Shown here: piece after piece, positions 28,497-36,870 of the stretch
How the letters are laid out: each line of letters starts with the position of its first letter
Numbering within the stretch: position 1 is the stretch's first letter
Assembly: GCA_963791325.1 (NCBI GenBank)
Contig: CAWBRU010000018.1
Location: 333,015 to 397,014 of the forward strand
Length of the DNA: 64,000 nt
Source: JBEVJK01 sp963791325
Lineage (GTDB): Bacteria; Pseudomonadota; Alphaproteobacteria; Rhizobiales; Rhizobiaceae
Direction of reading: 5' to 3'
Made by a program: the position numbers and the translations under genes
Notes under the pieces: model-generated
The model's database searches: none
Seen by the model: only the letters and a program-made list of their open reading frames with translations
What the model was told of the DNA's origin: nothing

Positions 28497-28583
28497 CGCC
28501 GACGCTCATCGAGGTCGGCTGTCAGGGAGCGCCAAGCTTCTTGGCGCCTCTCGTGTCTATGTTGCTCCAAGGAGGATGTAGCT
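28497..28583 (+). promoter_or_regulatory. ROSE-type RNA thermometer in the hsp20 leader
   Basis: Just before hsp20 there is a perfect hairpin, GCGCCAAG-CTT-CTTGGCGC (28530-28548), then a terminal hairpin in which TTGCTCC (28562-28568) faces the Shine-Dalgarno GGAGGA (28571-28576). The U(U/C)GCU sequence opposite the SD is the hallmark of ROSE elements in rhizobial small heat shock mRNAs. At low temperature it should hide the ribosome site. Confidence 0.8.
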
Positions 28584-29048
28584 ATGAGAACCAATGTGGA
28601 CTTCTCACCCTTCTACCGGTCCAGCATCGGCTTTGACCGGATCTTCAACTTGCTTGAGAACGCCAGTCCCCAGAACGGTGACAACTGGCCCCCTTACGAC
28701 ATCGCCAAAGTAGCCGATGACAGCTATCGCATCACCCTTGCGGTGGCAGGCTTCGGAGACAGTGACTTGACGATCACGCACGAGCCGAACCTGCTTGTTG
28801 TGACGGGCAATCGCGGCCGTGACGAAGACGTGCAGTACCTGCATCAAGGGCTAGCTCTGCGCCCCTTCAACCGTCGCTTTGAACTCGCGGACCACGTCAC
28901 CGTGACCCGGGCCAATCTAGACAATGGCTTGCTGGTCATCGACCTCAAGAAAGAAATTCCTGAGGAGATGAAACCGCGTCGCATTTCGATCGGCGCGAAT
29001 GCCAAGAATTCAGCTTCCAAGACGATCGAAAGCAAGTCGGCCGCTTGA
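28584..29048 (+). CDS. Small heat shock protein (Hsp20/IbpA type)
   Basis: A 154-residue alpha-crystallin-type holdase chaperone that binds unfolded proteins in the cytoplasm. It opens with the IbpA-like PFYRSSIGFDRIFNLLENA, has the crystallin core (YDIAKVADDSYRITLAVAGF; LLVVTGNRGRDE) and the GLALRPFNRRFELADHVTVT block, then the C-terminal LVIDLKKEIPEEMKPRRISI. Translation is likely controlled by the ROSE element in its leader. Confidence 0.94.
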   Translation: MRTNVDFSPFYRSSIGFDRIFNLLENASPQNGDNWPPYDIAKVADDSYRITLAVAGFGDSDLTITHEPNLLVVTGNRGRDEDVQYLHQGLALRPFNRRFELADHVTVTRANLDNGLLVIDLKKEIPEEMKPRRISIGANAKNSASKTIESKSAA

Positions 29049-29120
29049 ATCACGAAGGCGGGCCCACAACTCCGACGTGCGCACCCTACTCAACTCACGC
29101 ATGACTATTGGAGGACATTC

Positions 29121-29420
29121 ATGCGCGACAGTTTCGATGAGCCGCTCTGGTTGCTAATCGGCCTAGGCTACCCGCATAGGGTTGATAGCGTATCAGGCGC
29201 CTACCGCGTCTTGCTGGACAATCCGCCTAGCTATCCAGACGCCTCATATGACATTGCCCTGAGGGCGTGCCGATCCGCTGTCGAGGGGGCGGTCGATGCC
29301 GCCACCGTTCGTGGCATCCTGGCTTGCTTTGCACAGCGGCGCGGCATTCTGGTTCCCGCGCCTGCAAGCGCGAACCTCGCGGGTGTTCGCAAATCGGGAG
29401 CATCGGCAGAATTCATCTGA
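29121..29420 (+). CDS. DUF982 domain protein
   Basis: A 99-residue rhizobial DUF982 protein: hydrophobic opening (EPLWLLIGLGYPHRVDSVSG), helix with AYRVLLDNPP and the conserved C-terminal ALRACRSAVEGAVDAATVRG. ATTGGAGGA stands in front of the start. Function unknown. It follows hsp20 by 72 bases and could share heat or stress induction. Confidence 0.75.
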   Translation: MRDSFDEPLWLLIGLGYPHRVDSVSGAYRVLLDNPPSYPDASYDIALRACRSAVEGAVDAATVRGILACFAQRRGILVPAPASANLAGVRKSGASAEFI

Positions 29421-29518
29421 TGCGTGCCTCAAGGCCCGGGGAATGGAACAGTCGGCGGACCAACTTTTGCATTCCCCGAGGCGCGATGCTGCCGCCAGAA
29501 CCGACACGCCGAGGTCAG

Positions 29519-29760
29519 CCTAGGCTGGATCGAACCAGCGCATCGACAGCATTGCGGCGGCGATTTGCAGCAAGCTGAGGAAGTGGACGGCACGGCGGTC
29601 AAAGCGCGTCGCGATCCGTCGGAAGTGCCTAAGCCTGTTGAAGCGTCAGCCGATGGTGTTGCGCGCCTTGTAGCCTCGAAGCCGGAGGGATCGGTCACTT
29701 GCGGGTCGGGGTTAAAGGGACGACGGCCTCGGCGCCTATCTCGGCGATCAAGGCTCTCAG
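29519..29760 (-). pseudogene. IS5-family transposase C-terminal remnant
   Basis: Minus-strand translation gives RFNRLRHFRRIATRFDRRAV and HFLSLLQIAAAMLSMRWFDP before a stop, the usual end of IS5-group DDE transposases. Upstream there is RALIAEIGAEAVVPLTPTRK followed by stops, including one inside the conserved block. The catalytic part is missing and no intact terminal repeats are seen. Confidence 0.7.
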
Positions 29761-29899
29761 GGCATTTGGAACCCTGGGCTTTGTCAGTGACCACCCCGCG
29801 CGCGACGGATCTTGAAGCAGGACCGAGCGGAGCGGTTAATCGCCGCGCTGGCCAGAGGGTGAAGATCAACTTCAGAGGCCGGCCGAATCGAAGGACACC

Positions 29900-30088
29900 G
29901 AAGGCCTCGATTTCGTCGATCGCGAGGCGATGCGCCGCGCAGCCATCGCCCAACCTCCCGACATTGCCCGCAATGCACTGGCCGATGTCGACGAGCGGGA
30001 ATTCGTCGTCGGCGTCCGCGCCGAAGGCGGCGAAGTGTTTCGTGCCGCTCTGGTTTTGCGTGCCGGTTGGGTGGCTGAGGGAGACTAG
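29900..30088 (+). pseudogene. DUF6894-type protein, 5'-truncated
   Basis: An open frame ending at 30088 reads EGLDFVDREAMRRAAIAQPP, then DIARNALADVDEREFVVGVR, a good match to the C-terminal two thirds of DUF6894 proteins. The N-terminal FFDIDDG part is missing because the IS5 remnant lies immediately upstream. A first ATG at 29930 could give a 52-residue product. Confidence 0.6.
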
Positions 30089-30095
30089 CGGCGCC

Positions 30096-30120
30096 GGAAC
30101 AAAAAAGTTCACCTCGGGTT
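30096..30120 (+). promoter_or_regulatory. EcfG-type promoter before the DUF4142 gene
   Basis: GGAAC (30096-30100), an 18-base spacer and TT (30119-30120). The next start codon is 46 bases downstream. Confidence 0.75.
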
Positions 30121-30166
30121 CGGGCGGTGAACCACCCATGTCTGTCAATCCGCAGGAGACTTGAAA

Positions 30167-30658
30167 ATGAATAGGGTTCGCTCCGCCGTTCTCGCAGCTG
30201 TCCTGGCGACGGTTCCCGCGGCCGTCGCCTATGGCGCGATGATGACGCCGCAAGATTTCGCCGCCGCTGCCGGCAGTTCCGACATGTTCGAGATCGAATC
30301 CAGCAAGATGGCGCTGAAGAAATCGAGCAGCACCTCGGTCAAGCAGTTCGCCGAGATGATGATCAAGGATCACACCGCCGCGACCGCTGGCCTGAAAGCG
30401 GCGGCAGAGCAGGACGGCGTCGCCGTCCCACGGCAGATGGTGTCCAAGGACGTCAAGAACATCGATCGCTTGGAAAAGCTCTCCGGCGGCGCATTCGACA
30501 ACAAATACATCACCGAGCAGCGCGCCGCTCATCAGCAGGCGCTGGCCTTGTTCACCGCCTATGCCAAGGATGGCAGCGGCGCGGCGCTGAAGGCGCATGC
30601 CGCCAAGACCGCGCCGGTGGTCGAGCTGCATCTCGATCATCTGAAGACGCTGCGCTAG
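30167..30658 (+). CDS. DUF4142 periplasmic stress protein
   Basis: A 163-residue exported protein: signal peptide (SAVLAAVLATVPAAVAYGA) followed by a DUF4142 ferritin-like helical domain (TPQDFAAAAGSSDMFEIESS; KQFAEMMIKDHTAATAGLKA). The start is put at the ATG 30167, behind GCAGGAGA. Such proteins are common in alphaproteobacterial general stress regulons, and an EcfG-type promoter lies upstream. Confidence 0.85.
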   Translation: MNRVRSAVLAAVLATVPAAVAYGAMMTPQDFAAAAGSSDMFEIESSKMALKKSSSTSVKQFAEMMIKDHTAATAGLKAAAEQDGVAVPRQMVSKDVKNIDRLEKLSGGAFDNKYITEQRAAHQQALALFTAYAKDGSGAALKAHAAKTAPVVELHLDHLKTLR

Positions 30659-31595
30659 ATCGGTTCAGCGTCTGTTCGATCGCTGACCCGTTCCACGTCT
30701 TTGTTTTTCCGCAATTCCGATGGAGAGGCGATTTCCACTTCTCCTCGAATAGACGGTGACCTCGGGTGCAGCATTGCACGGGGGCCTGCTGGCACGTGGC
30801 ACGCACGTTCTCGCGCTATGGCCTTCCGCAACTCTGGAATCAGCGCCTGGGATCTGAGGAGTTCCGTCGGACGGATCGCTTGATGTCGGCGCTTTTGTCC
30901 CTCTCGTTGCTGAGCCTACGGCCCAAGGCACTGCAATGTCGGGCGAGCGCGTCAGTCAGCTCCTCAATCGAGATTCGGTCGAATTTTGGCCCGAGCTCCT
31001 TGAGAACCGCGACCTTCCTCACCGGCTGATCGGGTGGCACCTGCTCGAGCAGACCGCGGATGGCGATGGAGAGTCGCTGTTCCTCGTCGCGCTTCATCCA
31101 CCCCAACTTGGGTCCAATCAAATTGTTCACACTTGGCGGAAAAAAGGCCGGGCGCGGAATGCCTTCATCACCCTCCGGCGACAGCTCTTGTTGCCCCCTT
31201 CCTGAGCTGCCGCACGAGCGCGCGACCGTCGAGGTCTGCCTCCTTTGGGGCATATTGATCTCGCGCCTTGCGGACGGCTCTATGCTGCCGCACAAGTTTT
31301 GAACACCGCCCTGTTTCATCTCGAATGGATTTTTGAAGCGGTCGAGCACCGCCGTAGCATTGGCAACGCCAAGCGCGACGGTCACCCGCCGGCCTCCAAG
31401 TCTGGTAGGTACCTGAATCCAATTCATTTTTCGGCGGCTCGAATGAGTAGCCGATGGCCTGATCCCATCCCATCGCAGAAGAGCAAAGTTTGGCGACGCT
31501 ACCACACTACGATGAGTTCTGGTCCTTCTACGGATCAGTCGCGAGCGGTTCAATTCTCGAGAGCAGGCTCAATCCATCGTTGGTCGATCAGTCCG
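30659..31595. other. Gene-poor stretch, possibly one small minus-strand gene
   Basis: About 940 bases between the DUF4142 gene and the alcohol dehydrogenase. Apart from a possible small gene at 30840-31097 I find no coherent coding sequence; several frames are long only because of high GC. Confidence 0.3.
30840..31097 (-). CDS. Possible small hypothetical protein
   Basis: An 85-codon frame starting MKRDEEQRLSIAIRGLLEQV, with a plausible helical composition (VRKVAVLKELGPKFDRISIE) and a basic tail. No family recognised, no clear ribosome site, and the frame continues open upstream in what seems non-coding sequence. Low confidence. Confidence 0.25.
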   Translation of the reverse strand: MKRDEEQRLSIAIRGLLEQVPPDQPVRKVAVLKELGPKFDRISIEELTDALARHCSALGRRLSNERDKSADIKRSVRRNSSDPRR

Positions 31596-31620
31596 GGAAC
31601 AAGCGACCCGGAATGCGGTT
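31596..31620 (+). promoter_or_regulatory. EcfG-type promoter before the alcohol dehydrogenase-SDR operon
   Basis: GGAAC (31596-31600), an 18-base spacer and TT (31619-31620, within CGGTT), 35 bases upstream of the dehydrogenase start. Confidence 0.75.
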
Positions 31621-31655
31621 CGGAGGTGAGCAAGTCAATTTGACCGGGACGAGAC

Positions 31656-32825
31656 ATGCGCGCACTGACATGGCACGGGAAGCACGACATCCGGTGCGAA
31701 AGCGTTCCGGATCCGAAAATTGAAGATCCGCGTGATGCGGTCATCAAAGTCACAGCCTGTGCCATTTGTGGCTCGGATCTCCATCTCTACAACGGCGTCA
31801 TTCCCGATATGCATAGTGGCGACGTGCTTGGCCACGAGAACATGGGCGAAGTGATGGAGATTGGCGCGGGGGTAACCAACCTCAAGGTCGGCGACCGCGT
31901 AGTCGTTCCCTTCACGATCTCCTGTGGTGAATGCTTTTTCTGCAAGAGAGGCCAATTCTCTGGCTGTGAACGGTCCAATCCGTCGTCAAAGAAGGCTGAG
32001 CAACTCTGGGGTCACTCCCCAGCCGGTCTGTTTGGATATTCGCACCTGCTTGGTGGCTACAGTGGTGGACAAGCCGAATTCTTACGTGTGCCGTTTGCTG
32101 ATGTCGGACCCTTGAAGGTTCCCGAGCACCTCACGGATGAGCAGGTGCTCTTCCTGTCTGACATTTTCCCGACCGGCTACATGGCGGCAGATTTCTGCAA
32201 CATCCAGCCCGGAGACACGATCGCGATATGGGGATGCGGGCCAGTTGGCCAAATGGCTATCCGAAGCGCCTTCTTGCTGGGAGCGGAACGAGTGGTTGCT
32301 ATAGACGCGGTTCCGGAGAGGTTGGCGATGGCGGGCGACGCCGGAGCCATCATCGTGAATTTCCTTGATGAAGATGTTTTTGATCGCATCCAGGAATTGA
32401 CGAAGGGCCGCGGCGCAGACGCCTGCATCGACGCGGTTGGAACCGAGCCGATGGCAACGTCGAGTTTTTACGCGCTGTTGGATCGGGTCAAGGTCGCGAC
32501 GTTCATGGGAACAGATCGCCCGCACGTGCTACGGCAAGCAATTCACTGCTGCCGCAACTTCGGCACGGTATCGATAGTCGGGATCTATGGCGGGTTTCTC
32601 GACAAGATTCCGATGGGGTCGGCCATCAACCGTGGCCTGACCTTCCGCATGGCACAGACACCTGTACAGCATTACCTCCCAATTCTGCTTGACCACATCG
32701 AGAAGGGCGAGATCGATCCATCTTTCGTTGTCACCCATCGAGCGGCGTTAGAAGACGGTCCAAACCTTTATAAGACTTTCAACGAGAAGAGCGAGGGCTG
32801 TATCAAGGTTGTTCTAAAGCCGTAA
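31656..32825 (+). CDS. Zinc-dependent alcohol dehydrogenase (formaldehyde-dehydrogenase-like)
   Basis: A 389-residue medium-chain dehydrogenase. Zinc-binding pieces are ACAICGSDLHLYNG (catalytic Cys) and GHENMGEV, then the structural zinc Cys in CGECFFCKRGQFSGC. The NAD loop is IAIWGCGPVGQMAIRSA. The subgroup includes glutathione-independent formaldehyde dehydrogenase-like enzymes often induced by stress; the substrate is not certain. An EcfG-type promoter precedes it and an SDR follows 12 bases later. Confidence 0.88.
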   Translation: MRALTWHGKHDIRCESVPDPKIEDPRDAVIKVTACAICGSDLHLYNGVIPDMHSGDVLGHENMGEVMEIGAGVTNLKVGDRVVVPFTISCGECFFCKRGQFSGCERSNPSSKKAEQLWGHSPAGLFGYSHLLGGYSGGQAEFLRVPFADVGPLKVPEHLTDEQVLFLSDIFPTGYMAADFCNIQPGDTIAIWGCGPVGQMAIRSAFLLGAERVVAIDAVPERLAMAGDAGAIIVNFLDEDVFDRIQELTKGRGADACIDAVGTEPMATSSFYALLDRVKVATFMGTDRPHVLRQAIHCCRNFGTVSIVGIYGGFLDKIPMGSAINRGLTFRMAQTPVQHYLPILLDHIEKGEIDPSFVVTHRAALEDGPNLYKTFNEKSEGCIKVVLKP

Positions 32826-32837
32826 GGAGGCGGATCC

Positions 32838-33632
32838 ATGGCAACCGTGTCCCGTTCATTGGCTGTTGTCACCGGAGCATCGAGCGGAATCGGGTACGAA
32901 CTTGCCAAAGTTGCGGCGGAAAACGACTTTGATCTGATCATTGCCGCCGACGAGGCTGAGATTGAGGACGCTGCAATTAACCTGCGCGGTTTTGGCTGCC
33001 AGGTGCAAGCGGTCGAAACTGATTTGTCTACAATCTTGGGTGTCGATAAACTGCTCGAGACTGTTTCCACCGATGGGCGGCCGGTCTCGGCGCTAATAGC
33101 CAACGCCGGCCGCGGGCTCGGGCATGCATTCCTTGACCAAAACTTCGAACAGGTCCGCAAGGTTGTCGATACAAATATTACGGGCACTATTTATCTCATT
33201 CACCGTGTTGGCCAAAAGATGAGAGATCAGAACAGCGGCCGAATACTTAACACCGGGTCAATCGCCGGATTCATGCCTGGAAGTTTTCAGGCAGTTTACA
33301 ACGGAAGCAATGCATTCTTAAACAGCTTCTCTTTCGCGCTCCGCAATGAATTGAAGGATAGCGAAGTTACCGTCACCTGCCTGATGCCTGGCGCGACCGA
33401 GACCGAATTTTTCGAACGCGCTGACATGCTCGACACCAAGGTGGGTCAAGCCGAAAAAGACGATCCTGCAGACGTTGCCAAGACCGGGTTCGACGCCATG
33501 ATGCGCGGGGACGGAGACATCGTGTCAGGAATGAAGAACAAGATTCAGTCGGCCATCGCCAATGTGACGCCGTCCGGAATGCTTGCCGAGCAGCATCGGA
33601 AGATGGCGGAGCCAGGGACTGGAAATGAGTGA
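32838..33632 (+). CDS. Short-chain dehydrogenase/reductase with altered active site (YxxxN)
   Basis: A 264-residue SDR with the loop VTGASSGIGYELAK, NAGRG, and the helix after the active-site Tyr (VYNGSNAFLNSFSFALRNEL). The usual catalytic Lys of YxxxK is Asn here (codon AAT). Relatives normally have YNGTK or YNASK. Loss of the Lys normally abolishes oxidoreductase activity, so the protein may be inactive, regulatory, or the base may be an error. It is in an operon with the alcohol dehydrogenase (gap 12 bases, AAGGAGG before the start). Confidence 0.85.
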   Translation: MATVSRSLAVVTGASSGIGYELAKVAAENDFDLIIAADEAEIEDAAINLRGFGCQVQAVETDLSTILGVDKLLETVSTDGRPVSALIANAGRGLGHAFLDQNFEQVRKVVDTNITGTIYLIHRVGQKMRDQNSGRILNTGSIAGFMPGSFQAVYNGSNAFLNSFSFALRNELKDSEVTVTCLMPGATETEFFERADMLDTKVGQAEKDDPADVAKTGFDAMMRGDGDIVSGMKNKIQSAIANVTPSGMLAEQHRKMAEPGTGNE

Positions 33633-33824
33633 GACGTGGATCGCATTTTCGCTGCCGGTGTGACCCACCAGGGTTCGTCGCATATGTGACACGGTTGAAG
33701 TCCAATGGTCCAGTTGGCGCAGTTCACAATGATTTGGCGACGCTTGTTGCGTTGACGGGGACCTCCCATGCCAAGTGCCCCGTGGACACGACCGGCTTCT
33801 CAACGCCTAAGGACAGTGTGAAGC
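33633..33824. other. Gene-free spacer
   Basis: Nothing recognised. Together with the decayed glycosyltransferase and the gap up to 34226 this makes a roughly 600-base stretch without an intact gene. Confidence 0.3.
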
Positions 33825-34010
33825 CTACCGGAGGGGTGTCGAACGGTGGATGAGCTTGGCGCTGGTCACCGCATCCGCGCTGGAGAACAGGCTGACCTCG
33901 TGCCCGAGCCCAACCAGTTCCTCGGTCAGATAGGAAACCACCCGCTCGGTGCGACCATAAAGACGCGGCGGAACGGCTTCATAGAGCGGCGAGACCTGGG
34001 CAATGCGCAT
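33825..34010 (-). pseudogene. Glycosyltransferase (GT4) N-terminal fragment
   Basis: The frame starts MRIAQVSPLYEAVPPRLYGR and continues TERVVSYLTEELVGLGHEVS, the standard opening of family 4 glycosyltransferases, then stops after 61 codons. The conserved GG of YGGTERV is changed to GR. About 300 residues including the donor-binding domain are missing. Confidence 0.75.
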
Positions 34011-34226
34011 CAGCGCCCCACTTCCGCCTTGGCGGCAGACCGGTGCGGGCCATAAAGGCCATGCGTCAGGCATTGCGCCCAGGCATGGTCGGCCTCCAAG
34101 GCCAGCTGAAGAGGGTCACCTGAGGATGGTCGCGGGTTGCAGCGCGATCGGGAGCACGCTGCAGCCAGCTCGCGTGAGCTCCTCAAGCAGGATAAGCTAA
34201 CCAACAGGAGATACGAAGGATGTCCA

Positions 34227-34496
34227 TCACTCCCCGCTGCGGTTGACGAACTTGTTGAACCGGCTGGTGTCGCCGCTGCTGGTCTTGTCCTGATTGAGAA
34301 AGGCCAGCTCGTTCTCGTCGAAGACCTCGAAGAACTGTTCCCAGCTGATTGCCTCGAGATGCGGCTCCTTTTCCCCGAAGTCGATGCGCAGGATGCCGCC
34401 CTCGCCGCCGGTCTTGACCCGTGCCGGCTTACCGTCGCGTCCCTCAGCCCACTTGCGGATGGTCGTGTGGTCGGTGGTGGTCCTGGCTTCGCTCAT
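34227..34496 (-). CDS. Conserved hypothetical protein (89 residues)
   Basis: A small soluble protein: TDHTTIRKWAEGRDGKPARV, then a beta-rich middle (GILRIDFGEKEPHLEAISWE) and QFFEVFDENELAFLNQD with a C-terminal SRFNKFVNR. I recall similar proteins widely in rhizobia, sometimes mislabelled as glucan branching enzyme; no function is known. An EcfG-type promoter lies 61 bases upstream with a CGTT -10 element. Confidence 0.75.
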   Translation of the reverse strand: MSEARTTTDHTTIRKWAEGRDGKPARVKTGGEGGILRIDFGEKEPHLEAISWEQFFEVFDENELAFLNQDKTSSGDTSRFNKFVNRSGE

Positions 34497-34556
34497 CGTC
34501 GTGCTCCAAGCATTTCGGGCGCCTCGCCTCCTTGGCTCGACGCCGGTTCGCGGGAG

Positions 34557-34581
34557 AACGACCGAGGCTTTGATCCGTTCC
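34557..34581 (-). promoter_or_regulatory. EcfG-type promoter for the 89-residue protein gene
   Basis: On the minus strand GGAAC (34581-34577), an 18-base spacer and TT (34558-34557) within CGTT. Confidence 0.75.
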
Positions 34582-34656
34582 GGCAAAGCCTGGATCAAAA
34601 GCCCGCCTTGGCCCGTTCCCCATCCCGTCCCGACCGGATCACAACAGGAGACTTCC

Positions 34657-34899
34657 ATGCGGCGGATGGCTCTTTCCCTTCTCGTTGCGGCAGCCATGTG
34701 CGGCGCGGCGGGCTGCAGCAACAGCAGCGATGAAAAGACCGACGCCTCCAGCGCCGATCGGCAGCAAGGCGTGAAGAACGCGACGCCTGCGATGCAAGGG
34801 ACGGTGGAAAAGCAGACCGGCGACCGCGATCCCACGCCCGAAACCGGCACCGGGGGTGACCAGCAGACAAGCCAGCCGGAGCAGCCGAAGCCGAAATAA
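34657..34899 (+). CDS. Small lipoprotein
   Basis: An 80-residue protein with a lipoprotein signal (MALSLLVAAAMCGAAG then Cys at residue 20) followed by a low-complexity Ser/Thr/Gln/Pro/Asp tail ending QTSQPEQPKPK. CAGGAGACTTCC precedes the ATG. It is divergent from the 89-residue protein gene. Likely anchored in the outer or inner membrane; role unknown. Confidence 0.7.
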   Translation: MRRMALSLLVAAAMCGAAGCSNSSDEKTDASSADRQQGVKNATPAMQGTVEKQTGDRDPTPETGTGGDQQTSQPEQPKPK

Positions 34900-34919
34900 G
34901 GCTTGGCAGGCCCGAGGCA

Positions 34920-34945
34920 GGAACATGTGGCCCCTCCTGCCGGTT
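34920..34945 (+). promoter_or_regulatory. EcfG-type promoter (19-base spacer)
   Basis: GGAAC (34920-34924), 19 bases, TT (34944-34945, within CGGTT), 35 bases upstream of the 59-residue gene. Confidence 0.6.
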
Positions 34946-34979
34946 GGAGCCGCGAAGGTTGATCTCGCGAGCCCCGACA

Positions 34980-35159
34980 ATGAAGAAGACGCCGACCGAT
35001 CTGGACCGTCTGGCTGAACAGGAAACCGCTCATTTCTTGCGCCGCTCATCGCTCACCTACCTTGAATGCTGTGTCAGCTTGATGCTGACGCATATGGCCA
35101 AGGAAGATGTCGCGGCACTGCTGGAGCGTGAAGCCGAGCTGCTGCGCGAGTTCGATTGA
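34980..35159 (+). CDS. Hypothetical 59-residue protein
   Basis: The product begins MKKTPTDLDRLAEQETAHFL and is helical throughout, ending AALLEREAELLREFD. No family recognised. Placement between an EcfG-type promoter and nepR suggests a general stress gene. Confidence 0.6.
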   Translation: MKKTPTDLDRLAEQETAHFLRRSSLTYLECCVSLMLTHMAKEDVAALLEREAELLREFD

Positions 35160-35245
35160 GCTCCATCTGCTCCTCGTCACCCCTTCCGTGCCGCCGAGAG
35201 AGCCTGACTTCTCTTGCCTGTTAACATTTGTTATAGGCAGAAGTC

Positions 35246-35434
35246 ATGGCCCAGGATGTCCCGCAGCTCCCCACGTTTTCGACTCTCGGGTCCGAGACCG
35301 ACTCGGCCGAGAAGCAGCTCCACCGGCTGCTCGATGCGATCGGAGACGAGACGGTGCCGGACCGGCTGCTTTCGCTCGCGATCCAGCTGCAGGAAGCCTT
35401 GGTCGAGCAGCGCCGTCGGCGAAATCCGAGCTGA
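35246..35434 (+). CDS. nepR: NepR-like anti-sigma factor
   Basis: A 62-residue protein with the NepR core: LHRLLDAIGDETVPDRLLSL, then AIQLQEALVEQRRRRN. NepR sequesters EcfG until phosphorylated PhyR binds NepR. The VPDR-L--L--L pattern is the family signature; the extended N-terminus is poorly conserved as usual. It is convergent with the ecfG gene, with stops separated by 2 bases, whereas nepR and ecfG are usually co-directional. No promoter of the EcfG type is seen before it. Confidence 0.72.
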   Translation: MAQDVPQLPTFSTLGSETDSAEKQLHRLLDAIGDETVPDRLLSLAIQLQEALVEQRRRRNPS

Positions 35435-35436
35435 CG

Positions 35437-36024
35437 TTACCGTTGGCGCTCGGATGCCGCGGATCCGGCCCCGAGGCCGAGCTGCAGTGACGTTTCGACC
35501 AGCGATTGCGGTGATCCCTCGCCAAGATCCTCCAGGATCTTCTGCCGGGCCCGGTTGAGCCGGCTTTTCACGGTCCCCATGGCGCAGCCGCAGATGCTCG
35601 CGGTGTCTTCGTAGCTGATGCCCATCACGCCGATCAGGATCAGCACGTCGCGCTGCTGATCGGGCAGCCTCTGGATCGCCTGATGCAGCTCCCGCGCGCG
35701 GATCGACCACTCCTGCGGCGCCGGCGTGATCGGCATGCCCGAGACGCAGTCGAGCAGGCCCGGAGCCTCGCGGGTATACGCCTTGATGCGGGTGTAGAAG
35801 GTGTTGCGCATGATCGTAAACAGCCAGGACTTCATGTTGGTCCCCGGCTCGAACCGGTCGATCGCGGCAATCGCCTTGGTCAGTGTCTCCTGCACCAGAT
35901 CGTCGGCATTGGTGCTGTCACGGCAGAACGTTCTGGCGAAAGCGCGCAGCGCGGGAATGAAGCTGACGATATCCGGATCCGGTTTACCAGAATTAGTCTT
36001 GCTCACTCGAGCGGGCTTTGTCAT
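35437..36024 (-). CDS. ecfG: ECF sigma factor EcfG (general stress response)
   Basis: A 195-residue ECF15-type sigma factor. Region 2 is ALRAFARTFCRDSTNADDLV followed by QETLTKAIAAIDRFEPGTNM, and region 4 contains LPDQQRDVLILIGVMGISYE and GTVKSRLNRARQ. The long linker with GMPITPAPQE is typical of EcfG. It has its own GGAAC/CGTT promoter 66 bases upstream, implying autoactivation. PhyR and the sensor kinase are not in the window, so this may be a second EcfG copy. Confidence 0.88.
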   Translation of the reverse strand: MTKPARVSKTNSGKPDPDIVSFIPALRAFARTFCRDSTNADDLVQETLTKAIAAIDRFEPGTNMKSWLFTIMRNTFYTRIKAYTREAPGLLDCVSGMPITPAPQEWSIRARELHQAIQRLPDQQRDVLILIGVMGISYEDTASICGCAMGTVKSRLNRARQKILEDLGEGSPQSLVETSLQLGLGAGSAASERQR

Positions 36025-36089
36025 GTCGACCGCCTTTCCGTGAACGAGGTGTATAGACAGCTACCAGGTTTGTACGACGCAAACGAAGA

Positions 36090-36114
36090 AACGCTGGCAT
36101 TCGGCGATGGTTCC
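36090..36114 (-). promoter_or_regulatory. EcfG-type promoter for ecfG
   Basis: On the minus strand GGAAC (36114-36110), an 18-base spacer and TT (36091-36090) within CGTTT. It is 66 bases upstream of the ecfG start. Confidence 0.8.
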
Positions 36115-36870
36115 TGCTCTGTGCGGGACCAAGCGGGGTCAGATCGTCCACGCCAAGTAAGCTCGACCGGCCCTTCGCGGCCCATCTTGAAAGTGAACTC
36201 ACACCTGGCATGCGGCTCATTGGCAGCGGCTAGCCAACTCGATCCGCGCTGGTACCAAGACGCAATCCGTGCCGGCGCCAACATGCTGCTGGGGCGATGG
36301 GAAGAAGTGCTCAGTCCCGAAATCCCTGCAGGCGGAAGCCGGCCGGGAACTAAGCGATGAGAGCGCGTTCGTGGACAGGTTGATCGGTACTAGCTCTACG
36401 CTCGTTCTCCGAGTGGAGGCCCGTTACATTGCCGATCACGTTCTTTCCCGGGCACACGCGAATGGAATTCGGAACAGGCTTGGGCAGACCGTCTCAAGCT
36501 GACCGACAGAGGGCAAATCGGACCGCGCGGACGGAAGCCCACAGGTCGATTTGTGGCATAGACCAGCACACGTGTAAGGAGCACAAGGCGGCTAAGGTTA
36601 GAGGCGTGAGCCCGGGTGCCCCGATCAGCGCCGCCAAGTCATTTTGTAGCTGGTTCGAAGTCGATGCGGAATCTGCGACCGACAATAAGCTGACGACCTT
36701 GGCCGATGATCTGGTCAACGAAGAGGCACTGGGTTGATTTAGTAAGGGACTTTGTCCGCTGTTGGCTGCTTGCACGGGAGTCCGCCGCAATCGGAGGTTC
36801 GATTGCGGCGGGTAAAGACCAGGCTCAAATTTGGTTCTTGAGGTGCCGCTTAGCAAGCATAAGTCCACTC
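36115..36870. other. Gene-poor stretch between ecfG and the YsnF-like gene
   Basis: About 750 bases. A plus-strand frame ending at 36737 has a plausible C-terminus (NKLTTLADDLVNEEALG) but no family match and no good start. GGAAC at 36350 has TT after 17 bases only and leads to no clear gene. Confidence 0.3.

Noticed and set aside
29429..30640. 403-codon minus-strand frame across an IS remnant and DUF4142 gene
   Set aside because: It crosses the DUF4142 gene and DUF6894 remnant on the other strand and has no coherent protein character; the real IS5 sequence is in another frame.
36345..36370. EcfG-type promoter at GGAAC 36350
   Set aside because: TT occurs after 17 rather than 18-19 bases and no gene follows in that direction.
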